DNA of 64,000 nucleotides from NCBI RefSeq assembly GCF_009720365.1, contig NZ_ML769316.1:338228-402227 (forward strand), read 5' to 3'. The notes beneath the pieces are model-generated. The model ran no database searches. It was not told where the DNA came from and was given only the letters and a program-made list of their open reading frames with translations. This document shows, piece after piece, positions 32,418-39,578 of the stretch. The translations under genes and the position numbers were made by a program. Position 1 is the first letter of the stretch. Each line of letters opens with the position of its first letter. The stretch comes from Catellatospora paridis (GTDB lineage: Bacteria; Actinomycetota; Actinomycetes; Mycobacteriales; Micromonosporaceae).

Positions 32418-33584
32418 GTGCGAACGATCATCATTGGCGGCGGTGTCGCCGGGGCGGCGGCCGCCCTGGCACTGCGGCGCGTCGGCGTCGACGCGACCGT
32501 CTACGAGGAGTACGACGATCCGGCCGGCGACGTCGGCTCGTTCGTCAGCCTGGCCAGCAACGGCCTGCGCTGCCTGGACGTGCTCGGCTGCCTGGAACAG
32601 GTCCAGGCGGCGGGCGTCGCCCTGCCGCGGCAGCGGATGTGGTCTGCCGGTGGCCACCTGCTCGGCGACGTGCCGCGCGGCAGGCGCCGCGCGGACACGC
32701 TGCACAGCGTCACCCTCATGCGCGGGCGCCTGGTGGCGACCCTGCGAGACGCGGCCGTTGCCGCCGGGGCGCGGATCATCGTCGGCGAGCGTGCCGTCAG
32801 AGTGACCCGGACGGCCGACGGCGTGGCCGCCGAGTTCGTCAGCGGCCTACGCGACGACGCCGACCTGCTCGTCGCGGCCGACGGCATCTGGTCGACGGTG
32901 CGCGGTCAGCTCCACCCGGCCGCGCCCGAGCCCGAGTACGCCGGGCTCTATGCGATATCCGGCGTGTCCCACCTGGACGGAGTCGAGCCCGGGGTGTTCA
33001 ACATGACCTTTGCCCGCAGCGGCGCCTTCATCCACCTGGCCGTCGGCGACGGCGAGATCTGGTGGCAGGCACAGATCGCCGAGCCGATCGAGCCGGACCG
33101 CCACGGCGTGCCGGACGCGGCATGGCTGCAGCGCACAAAGCAGCTCTACCAGGACGAGAAGGTGCCGTCGGCGGTGATCGCGGCGACCACCCGCCTGCAT
33201 TCCCCGGTCATCTTCCACGCACTCGATCCGGTGGCAACCTGGCACAGCGACCGGACCGTGCTGATCGGAGACGCCGCCCACCCGGTCGGAGCGGGCCAGG
33301 GCGCGTCGATGGCGCTCGAAGACTCGCTCGCCCTGGCCGCCGCGTTGCAGGCGGAACCGACGGTTGCCACCGCGCTGAAGGCGTACGACACCGAGCGCCG
33401 TCCGCGGATCGTCAAGCTGCTGAACACGGCCGAGGACAACCGCCGCGCCAAGAAGGCAGGCCCGCTCAAGCGGCAGCTTCAGGCCGCCGTGATGCGCCTG
33501 TTCCTCCCGCTGTTCTACGAGAAGGCCACCGCATGGCTGTACAGCCACGAACCCTCACGGCTCCAAGTCCCAGGGCGGCACTGA
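32418..33584 (+). CDS. FAD-dependent monooxygenase (class A, PHBH-like)
   Basis: A 388-residue flavoprotein hydroxylase. The GTG at 32418 follows AGGGAG by eight bases. It has the three class-A motifs: RTIIIGGGVAGAAAALALRR (FAD dinucleotide fold), VAADGIWSTVRGQL (DG motif) and TVLIGDAAHPVGAGQGASMA (GD motif). The C-terminal helix RLFLPLFYEKATAWLYSHEP follows. Class-A enzymes hydroxylate aromatic or polyketide substrates and include TetX-like drug-inactivating oxygenases; with its divergent TetR it could serve antibiotic or xenobiotic modification. The substrate is not determinable. Confidence 0.88.
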   Translation: MRTIIIGGGVAGAAAALALRRVGVDATVYEEYDDPAGDVGSFVSLASNGLRCLDVLGCLEQVQAAGVALPRQRMWSAGGHLLGDVPRGRRRADTLHSVTLMRGRLVATLRDAAVAAGARIIVGERAVRVTRTADGVAAEFVSGLRDDADLLVAADGIWSTVRGQLHPAAPEPEYAGLYAISGVSHLDGVEPGVFNMTFARSGAFIHLAVGDGEIWWQAQIAEPIEPDRHGVPDAAWLQRTKQLYQDEKVPSAVIAATTRLHSPVIFHALDPVATWHSDRTVLIGDAAHPVGAGQGASMALEDSLALAAALQAEPTVATALKAYDTERRPRIVKLLNTAEDNRRAKKAGPLKRQLQAAVMRLFLPLFYEKATAWLYSHEPSRLQVPGRH

Positions 33585-33736
33585 CCTTCCCGATCACGTG
33601 CTGCGGTCCACCGGCGCGAAATCGGCACTCGCACCCGAGCCGCGCACGCCGCACGCCAGGTCACGCCGCTGTGCGACGACCAGGTCGCGGTAGGCCACAT
33701 GCACGCCTACCGCGACCCCCCGAAATGGCCGGCAGC
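33585..33736 (+). other. Possible C-terminal fragment of a lost gene
   Basis: No gene starts here. One + frame reads TRAAHAARQVTPLCDDQVAV and VGHMHAYRDPPKWPAA before a TAG at about 33740, and it looks protein-like. It has no start codon and is not homologous to its neighbours as far as I can see, so it may be the tail of a deleted gene. Confidence 0.25.
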
Positions 33737-34822
33737 CTAGACCGCCACCCCGTCACTCGACTCGGCGGCGGCGGCGCGCACCCGCGGCGCCACCGCGGCG
33801 AGTGTCGCGGAAAGGAACAGGCTGATGCCGCCCGCGACGGCTACCGCCCGGTCGTACGTGAGCACCAGGTACGGAAAGCGGGAGTCCTGGTGCGACCAGC
33901 CGAGCGCCGTGGCGTAGTAGTACGCCAGGACCAGCGCCGCCACCCCCGCCAGCGCGCCTATGCACAACACGGGCGCGCCCGCGACCAGCATCGCGACCCT
34001 ACCTGCGGTGGTGTGCCGCTGGAACGCGCGTAGCGCCCACCCGGCGAACGCCCAGCCGACTGCGATGCCGAACAGCAGCCCCGCCCCGGCCGCGACCGTC
34101 ACCATGGGGGGTGCCTGCTGGTGCACGCCGATGATGACGTTCGGGATTCCCGAGCTCCCGTACTTCTCGGTCGGGTCGCCCATGATACGGACCACCAGGT
34201 CGCCCTTGGCCGCCCAGAAGATCGTCTGCTCGGGGTACTTGGCGATGGCCTGATCGGACTGGCTGTAGACGGTCCGCCCGAGCTGCCAGCCGTCGGCCGT
34301 GAACCGGTCTCTGGCCTGGTCGACCCATGCGTTGACCTCGGCGCCGGGCACCCGGTACGCCAGCCAGGTATGGGTGACCACAGGATCGGCACCCGCCGGG
34401 ACGAGGGACTCGCAAGCCTCGTTGGTATCCGCTTGGTCGCACCCGGCGTAGGACGCCGACGGGTTCGGCCCCTGGACGGGCGTCAACGCGGTGACGGACC
34501 TACCGATGGCTTCCACCGCGGCGTCTGTCGGCATGGTCGTAGATGTCCGCCAGACCGCCTCACTCGCGGCCGCCGCTGCGGCAAGGCCGATGAACAGGGC
34601 GACCACGACGGCGGCCATCCGGTACGCGGGTCCGCCGGGGAGCCTGAATCGCCACCTGAGCCCGCTCAGGATCAAGTTGACGGCCTCCGTTCTCGTCGGC
34701 TTTGTCCGCCCCGGTTCGGCAGCGTCCATCAGCGTCGTGACGACCTCCAGGCCGCGTTCACGGCGGAAGCTCCGGGGATAGCACAGCAACAGCCTGCGGT
34801 ACGCGACTTCCAGTTGTGTCAT
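33737..34822 (-). CDS. Membrane protein coupled to PadR regulator
   Basis: A 361-residue protein. The cytoplasmic N-terminus TQLEVAYRRLLLCYPRSFRR is the type seen in actinobacterial proteins encoded next to PadR regulators. Then a TM helix (VVVALFIGLAAAAAA), an extracytoplasmic domain of about 130 residues (PVVTHTWLAYRVPGAEVNAW, AKYPEQTIFWAAKGDLVVRI), and three further helices. I do not recognise an enzymatic domain. The gene starts nine bases after the PadR stop, so the pair is an operon; PadR probably controls both. Confidence 0.72.
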   Translation of the reverse strand: MTQLEVAYRRLLLCYPRSFRRERGLEVVTTLMDAAEPGRTKPTRTEAVNLILSGLRWRFRLPGGPAYRMAAVVVALFIGLAAAAAASEAVWRTSTTMPTDAAVEAIGRSVTALTPVQGPNPSASYAGCDQADTNEACESLVPAGADPVVTHTWLAYRVPGAEVNAWVDQARDRFTADGWQLGRTVYSQSDQAIAKYPEQTIFWAAKGDLVVRIMGDPTEKYGSSGIPNVIIGVHQQAPPMVTVAAGAGLLFGIAVGWAFAGWALRAFQRHTTAGRVAMLVAGAPVLCIGALAGVAALVLAYYYATALGWSHQDSRFPYLVLTYDRAVAVAGGISLFLSATLAAVAPRVRAAAAESSDGVAV

Positions 34823-34831
34823 CGTCAGCCC

Positions 34832-35152
34832 CTACACTGCCGGAATCACGCGCAGCCGGGCCGCGGCCAGGGACGCGTTCTTGCGAAGCAACTCCACCTC
34901 GGCGGTGAGCAGTGCTCTGCCGCCCTCGGTGAGCCGGTAGTACCGGCGGAGGCGGCCGTCGACGGCCTCCTCGCGGTCGAGGGATACGCGCCCCTCACCG
35001 GCCAGCCGGTCCAGGGCGGCGTAGAGCGTGCCCGCCTGCAGCTTTATCCGACCCTCGGAGAGTTCGTCGACGGTCCGGATGATGCCGTAGCCGTGCAGCG
35101 GCTCCTTGGCCAACGCGGTCAGAATGAAGAACGTGGGTTCACGGATCGACAT
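34832..35152 (-). CDS. PadR-family transcriptional regulator
   Basis: A 106-residue regulator. SIREPTFFILTALAKEPLHG and YGIIRTVDELSEGRIKLQAG are the PadR winged helix, with GTLYAALDRLAGEGRV following and RLRRYYRLTEGGRALL as the wing. It is of the short PadR subfamily. The ATG at 35152 is chosen; a TTG at 35161 would overlap the operator. It is autoregulated by inference: an AT-rich dyad lies immediately upstream. Confidence 0.9.
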   Translation of the reverse strand: MSIREPTFFILTALAKEPLHGYGIIRTVDELSEGRIKLQAGTLYAALDRLAGEGRVSLDREEAVDGRLRRYYRLTEGGRALLTAEVELLRKNASLAAARLRVIPAV

Positions 35153-35160
35153 GCGGTCCA

Positions 35161-35181
35161 ATATAAAGACTATCTCTATAT
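35161..35181. promoter_or_regulatory. AT-rich dyad upstream of padR
   Basis: ATATAAAGA-CTA-TCTCTATAT is an inverted repeat with one mismatch, very AT-rich for this DNA, directly before the PadR start. It can hold both the -10 element and a PadR operator. Confidence 0.6.
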
Positions 35182-35185
35182 ACAG

Positions 35186-35929
35186 TCAATCGATCGCTGC
35201 CGTGCCTGCTGATCGGCTGGCAGGCAGATCCCCGGCGAACGATGTGGACCCACTCCGGGCAAGGCGGGCGCGGACACCCGGGTCGGCGCCACGGGCGAAC
35301 GCCACCAGGCTGGCCGCGTCACGCCTCTGCTCCTCCAAAGACACACTGGACGCACCCGGCCACCGCACCCACGGCCCGCCTGCGACGAGGATCGCTTCGG
35401 CATAGTGGGTGCCGAGACTGCCATCGAGATACAGCAGCGCTCCCATCGCCTCGGGCTGACAGTGCCTCTCGTCCTCCTCTGCCGACGCGAGGCTCATGAT
35501 CAGATAGTCGCTCAAAATCCGGGCGTCCCGCTCCGTACCCAGGCAAGCCAGGGCGACGCAATACGGGTACAGGTATCCGTGTGGCCTTGGGTCGCTCATG
35601 TCCTGGGCGATGCGCGGACGGAGCTCGCCGCGGCTCCCGCACGCGATCAGCCAGCCCGCCACCAGACGCTCCCGCCAGCCGTAGTCGAGCAACTCCGCCA
35701 GATCCGCCACCGTGGCCCGCCGGGCACAGCGCCGCAGCCGCCACTGGAACATCCGCTGGCGCGCCCTCGGCATCACCAGCGCGTGTCCCGTCAACTCCCC
35801 GTACCGCCACACCCCGCAGCGCCGCCGTACCCGCAGCTCATGCCGCCCGGCCGTGTGGAGCAGAACCACCCCGAGGACACCGTGGAGGCGATACCGCATC
35901 CGATCCGCGATGCTGCGCGACATCCGCAT
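35186..35929 (-). CDS. DUF6000-like protein
   Basis: A protein of about 247 residues. The conserved block is LRRCARRATVADLAELLDYG, WRERLVAGWLIACGSRGELR and GYLYPYCVALACLGTERDAR, then MGALLYLDGSLGTHYAEAIL, which matches the general pattern of the actinobacterial DUF6000 family (helical, HEAT-like, function unknown). The start is uncertain: GGGGAAGG precedes an ATG at 35929, with ATG at 35965 and a longer frame to 36124 also open. It is a single gene read towards the PadR operon. The family name is by recollection of the pattern, not by a search. Confidence 0.65.
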   Translation of the reverse strand: MRMSRSIADRMRYRLHGVLGVVLLHTAGRHELRVRRRCGVWRYGELTGHALVMPRARQRMFQWRLRRCARRATVADLAELLDYGWRERLVAGWLIACGSRGELRPRIAQDMSDPRPHGYLYPYCVALACLGTERDARILSDYLIMSLASAEEDERHCQPEAMGALLYLDGSLGTHYAEAILVAGGPWVRWPGASSVSLEEQRRDAASLVAFARGADPGVRARLARSGSTSFAGDLPASRSAGTAAID

Positions 35930-36266
35930 GACGACGAGCCTTCCCCGTACGTCCGCCTGTTCCATCACCCGGGTGCACCGCGCTGGACCAAGACGCCACC
36001 GGCACCCGCCTCCGGCCACGCCGCCAATGTCGCTCACCGGGCCTGCTCGCGCAAGGTTCCCACTCTCGGGGGTACGGCAGTGGGATCGCTGCCCGGCGGC
36101 AGCTCGCCGATTATGAGCTGTCACGGCCTGATGATTGATTCTGGACGGCTTACGGTGGCCCCGCTCGGTCTGTGGTGGCCCATTGTGGTGAAGGCGTGCG
36201 ATGGTGTGACGGCCCGATTCGGCCCCACCCCGGCCTGCCGCAGGAACTCAGATCAGTGACTGTGCG

Positions 36267-36560
36267 TTAGGTATGTAGGCGCTCGGCTTCAAGCCGAAGC
36301 TGCCACCCGACCTTTTCGATGACTTCGCGAGCTGCCTCCGCAACAGACCTTGCGTGGGTCGACACTTGAAAGTCTCGTTCCTTCAAGACCCTCTCAGGGG
36401 CGGTCAGCTCGCAGACGACGAACCGTGAGCCGGCACGGCAGCGCGAAGCTGCACCCGTTCGTCCTCGTCCGCGATAACGCTGGGAATGACGAGCCGCAAA
36501 CCCGCAAACCTGCGACTTCGCTGCGGCCTCGGCCCCGGATGCACGAGATCGCATGTCGTC
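36267..36560 (-). other. Possible small protein or gene remnant
   Basis: The frame from an ATG at 36560 to 36267 ends convincingly as protein: RFVVCELTAPERVLKERDFQ, VSTHARSVAEAAREVIEKVG, WQLRLEAERLHT. The first half (Ala/Arg-rich) does not look native, and no ribosome site precedes the ATG. It is either a short helical protein with an unrecognised start or a 5'-truncated fragment. The bases 36125-36266 show nothing else. Confidence 0.3.
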
Positions 36561-36565
36561 GGTTG

Positions 36566-37351
36566 TCACACGGAAGGGTCCCAGGCTACGAGCTGATCGA
36601 AGATACGACGGTCGCCTTCGAACTTGAGCGAATCCAGCGGTAAGCGGCCGTAGAAGAACAGGACCAGGTCGCTGGCCGTGCCCCGGGCGGAGGCGTCGGC
36701 CGTGTCCAGGTCCTCGCCGGCAGCGGGCGTGAGGTGGGCGACCTGTGCGCCGTCGTGGGACAGCCGAAGGCGCCAGGAGTGGCCCTCGGTGGCGTGGTAA
36801 TCGACGACGGCGGGTTCGTGTGGCCAGGCGACCGTCGTCGCGCAGAGGGTGAACTGGCAGTCGTCGAAACCGTCGAGGGCGATCTCCACCGGTATCGGCT
36901 GCGGGGCACCCCCGGTGAGCTGGACGTCGTAGGTGTGCACCGCGATCTCGTGGAGCTGGCGCCGCGCCCAGGCCCCGGAGGTCTGCGGTGACGGCGAGTC
37001 CCCCCACCATGTCCAGCAACCGCGATCCGGGCCCGACTCGCGCAGCACGCTCGCCAGGTGCTCGACGGACTCGACCCACCAGGCCAGGAGAGCCTCGCGC
37101 TCCCGAGGTGCACCCGTGCCGCCTCCCCATGCGGACTCCTCCGGCGGAGCGTCCGCGGGCCCGGCGGTGACGATGGCGGCTGCCTTGCGGCGACCCATGC
37201 CCACGTGTTGCACGTGATCGAACAGCGTCCGCTCGGGATGGGTCGGCATCTGAACGTCGAGGCTGGGTGCCGCGGCGACCGCAGCGCGGAAGGCGACCGA
37301 CCGTTCGTTGATCAGCCGCAGCTGATCACGGAACGTGAGAATTCTGTGCAC
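36566..37351 (-). CDS. Maleylpyruvate-isomerase-type (MDMPI/DinB-like) protein
   Basis: A 261-residue protein of the mycothiol-dependent MDMPI/DinB_2 superfamily. It shows FRDQLRLINERSVAFRAAVA, THPERTLFDHVQHVGMGRRK with the first His of the DinB metal site, LLAWWVESVEHLASVLRESG, and RRQLHEIAVHTYDVQLTGG with the H-x3-H pair. The C-terminal MDMPI_C-like domain contains SDLVLFFYGRLPLDSLKFEG. The family uses mycothiol, the actinobacterial thiol; the specific reaction is unknown. The start is GTG at 37351 with a poor ribosome site. Confidence 0.85.
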   Translation of the reverse strand: MHRILTFRDQLRLINERSVAFRAAVAAAPSLDVQMPTHPERTLFDHVQHVGMGRRKAAAIVTAGPADAPPEESAWGGGTGAPREREALLAWWVESVEHLASVLRESGPDRGCWTWWGDSPSPQTSGAWARRQLHEIAVHTYDVQLTGGAPQPIPVEIALDGFDDCQFTLCATTVAWPHEPAVVDYHATEGHSWRLRLSHDGAQVAHLTPAAGEDLDTADASARGTASDLVLFFYGRLPLDSLKFEGDRRIFDQLVAWDPSV

Positions 37352-37585
37352 CCCGGCTTTCTATCACTGTGCTCCGGCGACCGGACAGCGAGTTTCGCAG
37401 CCCAGGCGGCGGCCACCCCGGCACTGATACGTGCCCTGCAGCTTCTGGTGAGGCGCGGCGCGGAGGCGCAGCTGCGACGGGAGTCAGCGGCACTCACCTT
37501 GACCGTCAGACCGGCCGGGTCAAGGTGCCGTCAGGCTGTCGTGTTAGGTGGGACCTGTCGCACGGTGTCACGAGAGGACAGTCCC

Positions 37586-38137
37586 ATGAACGAGAAGACG
37601 CTGCTATCCCGCAAGCATGACCGCTCGTTCGGTCATCTCGACCGCAACGGGACGGGGTTCATCGAGCGCGATGACATCATCGGCCTCGGCGAGCGGGTGC
37701 TCTCGGCTGTTGGAGAGTCGACCGAGTCCCCGCGCGGCCGGGAGTTGCTCGACGCCTTCGGCGAGGTCTGGACGGTTCTGGTCACCGCCTGCGATCACGA
37801 CACCGACGACAAGCTCGACGCCCGCGAGTACCACATCGGCATGACCTGGGCATTCGTGCAGGACACCGAGGGATACGACCGGATCTTCCACCCCGCCGTG
37901 AAAGCGCTCATTCAACTCGCCGACACCGATGGCGACGGGTCCTTGCAGCCTGTCGAGTTCCGTGCGCTGCAGGCGGCCTTCGGCACCCCGGCAGACGAGG
38001 TCGATGAGGCCTTCGCCGGCCTGGACCGTGACGGCAGCGGGTCACTGACCGTGGACGAACTGCTCCGGGCCGCTCGCCAGTTCTACACCGCGCCCGACGA
38101 CCGTGAGCCGGGCAACGGGCTCTTCGGCCGGATCTGA
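37586..38137 (+). CDS. Four-EF-hand calcium-binding protein (calerythrin-like)
   Basis: A 183-residue cytosolic calcium buffer or sensor. Four EF-hand loops are visible: DRNGTGFIERDD, DHDTDDKLDAREY, DTDGDGSLQPVEF and DRDGSGSLTVDEL. Loop 2 is the least canonical and may bind weakly. Between loops the spacing follows calerythrin and the CabC-type proteins of Streptomyces, which influence sporulation and aerial hyphae. The ATG at 37586 has AGAGGA upstream. There are no membrane segments. The partner is unknown. Confidence 0.9.
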   Translation: MNEKTLLSRKHDRSFGHLDRNGTGFIERDDIIGLGERVLSAVGESTESPRGRELLDAFGEVWTVLVTACDHDTDDKLDAREYHIGMTWAFVQDTEGYDRIFHPAVKALIQLADTDGDGSLQPVEFRALQAAFGTPADEVDEAFAGLDRDGSGSLTVDELLRAARQFYTAPDDREPGNGLFGRI

Positions 38138-38199
38138 CCTGCCGGTTCTGCGCCGACAGCGTCCTTTGTCCCTGCCTGCCCGGCCAACGGATGTCGGAT

Positions 38200-38679
38200 C
38201 TACGGTCGGGGCGCCTCGCGGAACGACTGCGCCGATGCGCTCAGGCCCGCCGTTTCGGCGACCCGCCGCCTGCCCACGGACATCATGGCGATGGTGCACA
38301 CCAGACCCACCAGGCCGACGATGACGTTGCTGACGATGGCGCCCACACTCGGTGCGGGTCCACTGACCAGCCATGGTGAGACGATCGCCCATGCGCTGAT
38401 GATCGGGGCGACCCAGGCGATCCGGTGCGAACGTCCGTACATGGTCGCGAAGCACAACGCCAGCACGGCCAGTCCGACACCGGAGATCACGTTGCTCGCC
38501 GTCAGGCTGGTATGGCTGGTGAAGCCCACCACCCAGGGCGAGATGGCGAGGTAGAGACCCGACAGGAAGGTCAGGCCCTCCACCACCTGTGCCGTCGGGG
38601 TTTCGGCGGCTTCCTCGTACCGCAGCCGAAGCTCGGCAAGGTCTGGATGATCTTCGATGCGAGGAGTTCGAACAGTCAT
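38200..38679 (-). CDS. SPW-repeat membrane protein
   Basis: A 159-residue membrane protein with a charged N-terminus (RTPRIEDHPDLAELRLRYEE) and two SPW repeats, each with the motif inside a helix pair: YLAISPWVVGFTSHTSLTAS and WAIVSPWLVSGPAPSVGAIV. Four transmembrane helices are expected. The SPW family has no known function. The ATG at 38679 is positioned eight bases after GGAGG. It is divergent from the FBP gene. Confidence 0.85.
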   Translation of the reverse strand: MTVRTPRIEDHPDLAELRLRYEEAAETPTAQVVEGLTFLSGLYLAISPWVVGFTSHTSLTASNVISGVGLAVLALCFATMYGRSHRIAWVAPIISAWAIVSPWLVSGPAPSVGAIVSNVIVGLVGLVCTIAMMSVGRRRVAETAGLSASAQSFREAPRP

Positions 38680-38982
38680 GCTAACCACCTCCGCACAGCA
38701 ACATCAAACAACCGTTCCTATAACCGATCTCTGTCGACTTTACGCTGGTGAGGGTCGCCGGCCACCCCATTGGCACGAACGCGGACACGCGACCGCCCGG
38801 CCAGGCGCCAGGAAGGCGACCGTCGACCTGACCGGCAGCGTCGGGGGTGAAATCGAGTTGCCGGGTGTCATGCGGCGGACGATTCTGGGCCCCGACGTCG
38901 ACGCCCCACCGAAACTCGGTGCCCGAGCGTCATGACAAACGGCAGACCACACCGGTCCGGCCCACCGACGGACAGGATGATC
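38680..38982. other. Intergenic region upstream of SPW and FBP genes
   Basis: About 300 bases without a supported gene. An AT-richer stretch (38697-38750, containing TATAAC) faces the SPW gene and can hold its promoter. The rest has short open frames with no ribosome sites; nothing else is seen. Confidence 0.4.
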
Positions 38983-39504
38983 ATGCAACCGCTGACCGCT
39001 GCCGAGATCCGAAACTGCATGGCGAACACGTCGAAAGGCGAGGCGCAGCGGCTGACGCTACCGGCGGCGCCCGAGCACATCGCCTGGACGGACCTGGACT
39101 TCCTCGGCTGGCGCGACGCCAAGGCACCAGGTCGGGCATACCTGGTGACACCGCTGGGCTCCACCGTCGTCGGGCTGGCCCTGAGCGCGACCGTCCCGCC
39201 CCGGTCCCTGATGCGGTCGAACATGTGCGGGTTCTGCCACACCCTTCACGACGCCGCCTCCATCGCCCTGTTCTCAGCACGCCTGGCCGGCGCCGCCGGG
39301 CGCGCGGGCAACACGGCCGGGACGTACGCGTGCACCGACCTGGCGTGCTCGCTGTACATCCGCAACCTGCGCAAGCCGTTCCTGCCGCAACCGCAGGAGA
39401 CCATCAGCGAGCAGGAGCGCATCGCCCGCCTACTGCTGAAGGTGACCGCGTTCGTCACCCGAGTGCTCGACACCGACTCGTCGGGCTCGCGTCAGGCAGC
39501 TTGA
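38983..39504 (+). CDS. FBP-domain (elongation-factor-G-binding-like) zinc protein
   Basis: A 173-residue protein of the FBP/FusB-like family. The start at 38983 follows GGACAGG by seven bases. MQPLTAAEIRNCMANTSKGE begins the domain, then DLDFLGWRDAKAPGRAYLVT; the zinc finger is CGFCHTLH (C-x2-C) with TYACTDLACSLYIRNLRKPF (C-x4-C). FusB-type proteins bind EF-G and can rescue fusidic-acid-stalled ribosomes; whether this one does is not shown by the sequence. A terminator shared with the converging giant protein follows. Confidence 0.82.
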   Translation: MQPLTAAEIRNCMANTSKGEAQRLTLPAAPEHIAWTDLDFLGWRDAKAPGRAYLVTPLGSTVVGLALSATVPPRSLMRSNMCGFCHTLHDAASIALFSARLAGAAGRAGNTAGTYACTDLACSLYIRNLRKPFLPQPQETISEQERIARLLLKVTAFVTRVLDTDSSGSRQAA

Positions 39505-39523
39505 TCGGAACCGCAGACGGCAG

Positions 39524-39555
39524 GGCGCGGAGGACCTGAAACGGTCCTCCGCGCC
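39524..39555. terminator. Bidirectional terminator hairpin
   Basis: GGCGCGGAGGACC pairs perfectly with GGTCCTCCGCGCC across a TGAAAC loop between the converging FBP and ThuA-fusion genes. Confidence 0.85.
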
Positions 39556-39578
39556 TGGCGACGTGCTGGTCTACACGG

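Noticed and set aside
31672-33584. Tetracycline-inactivating TetX with its repressor
   Set aside because: The FAD monooxygenase has only general class-A motifs; specificity cannot be assigned.
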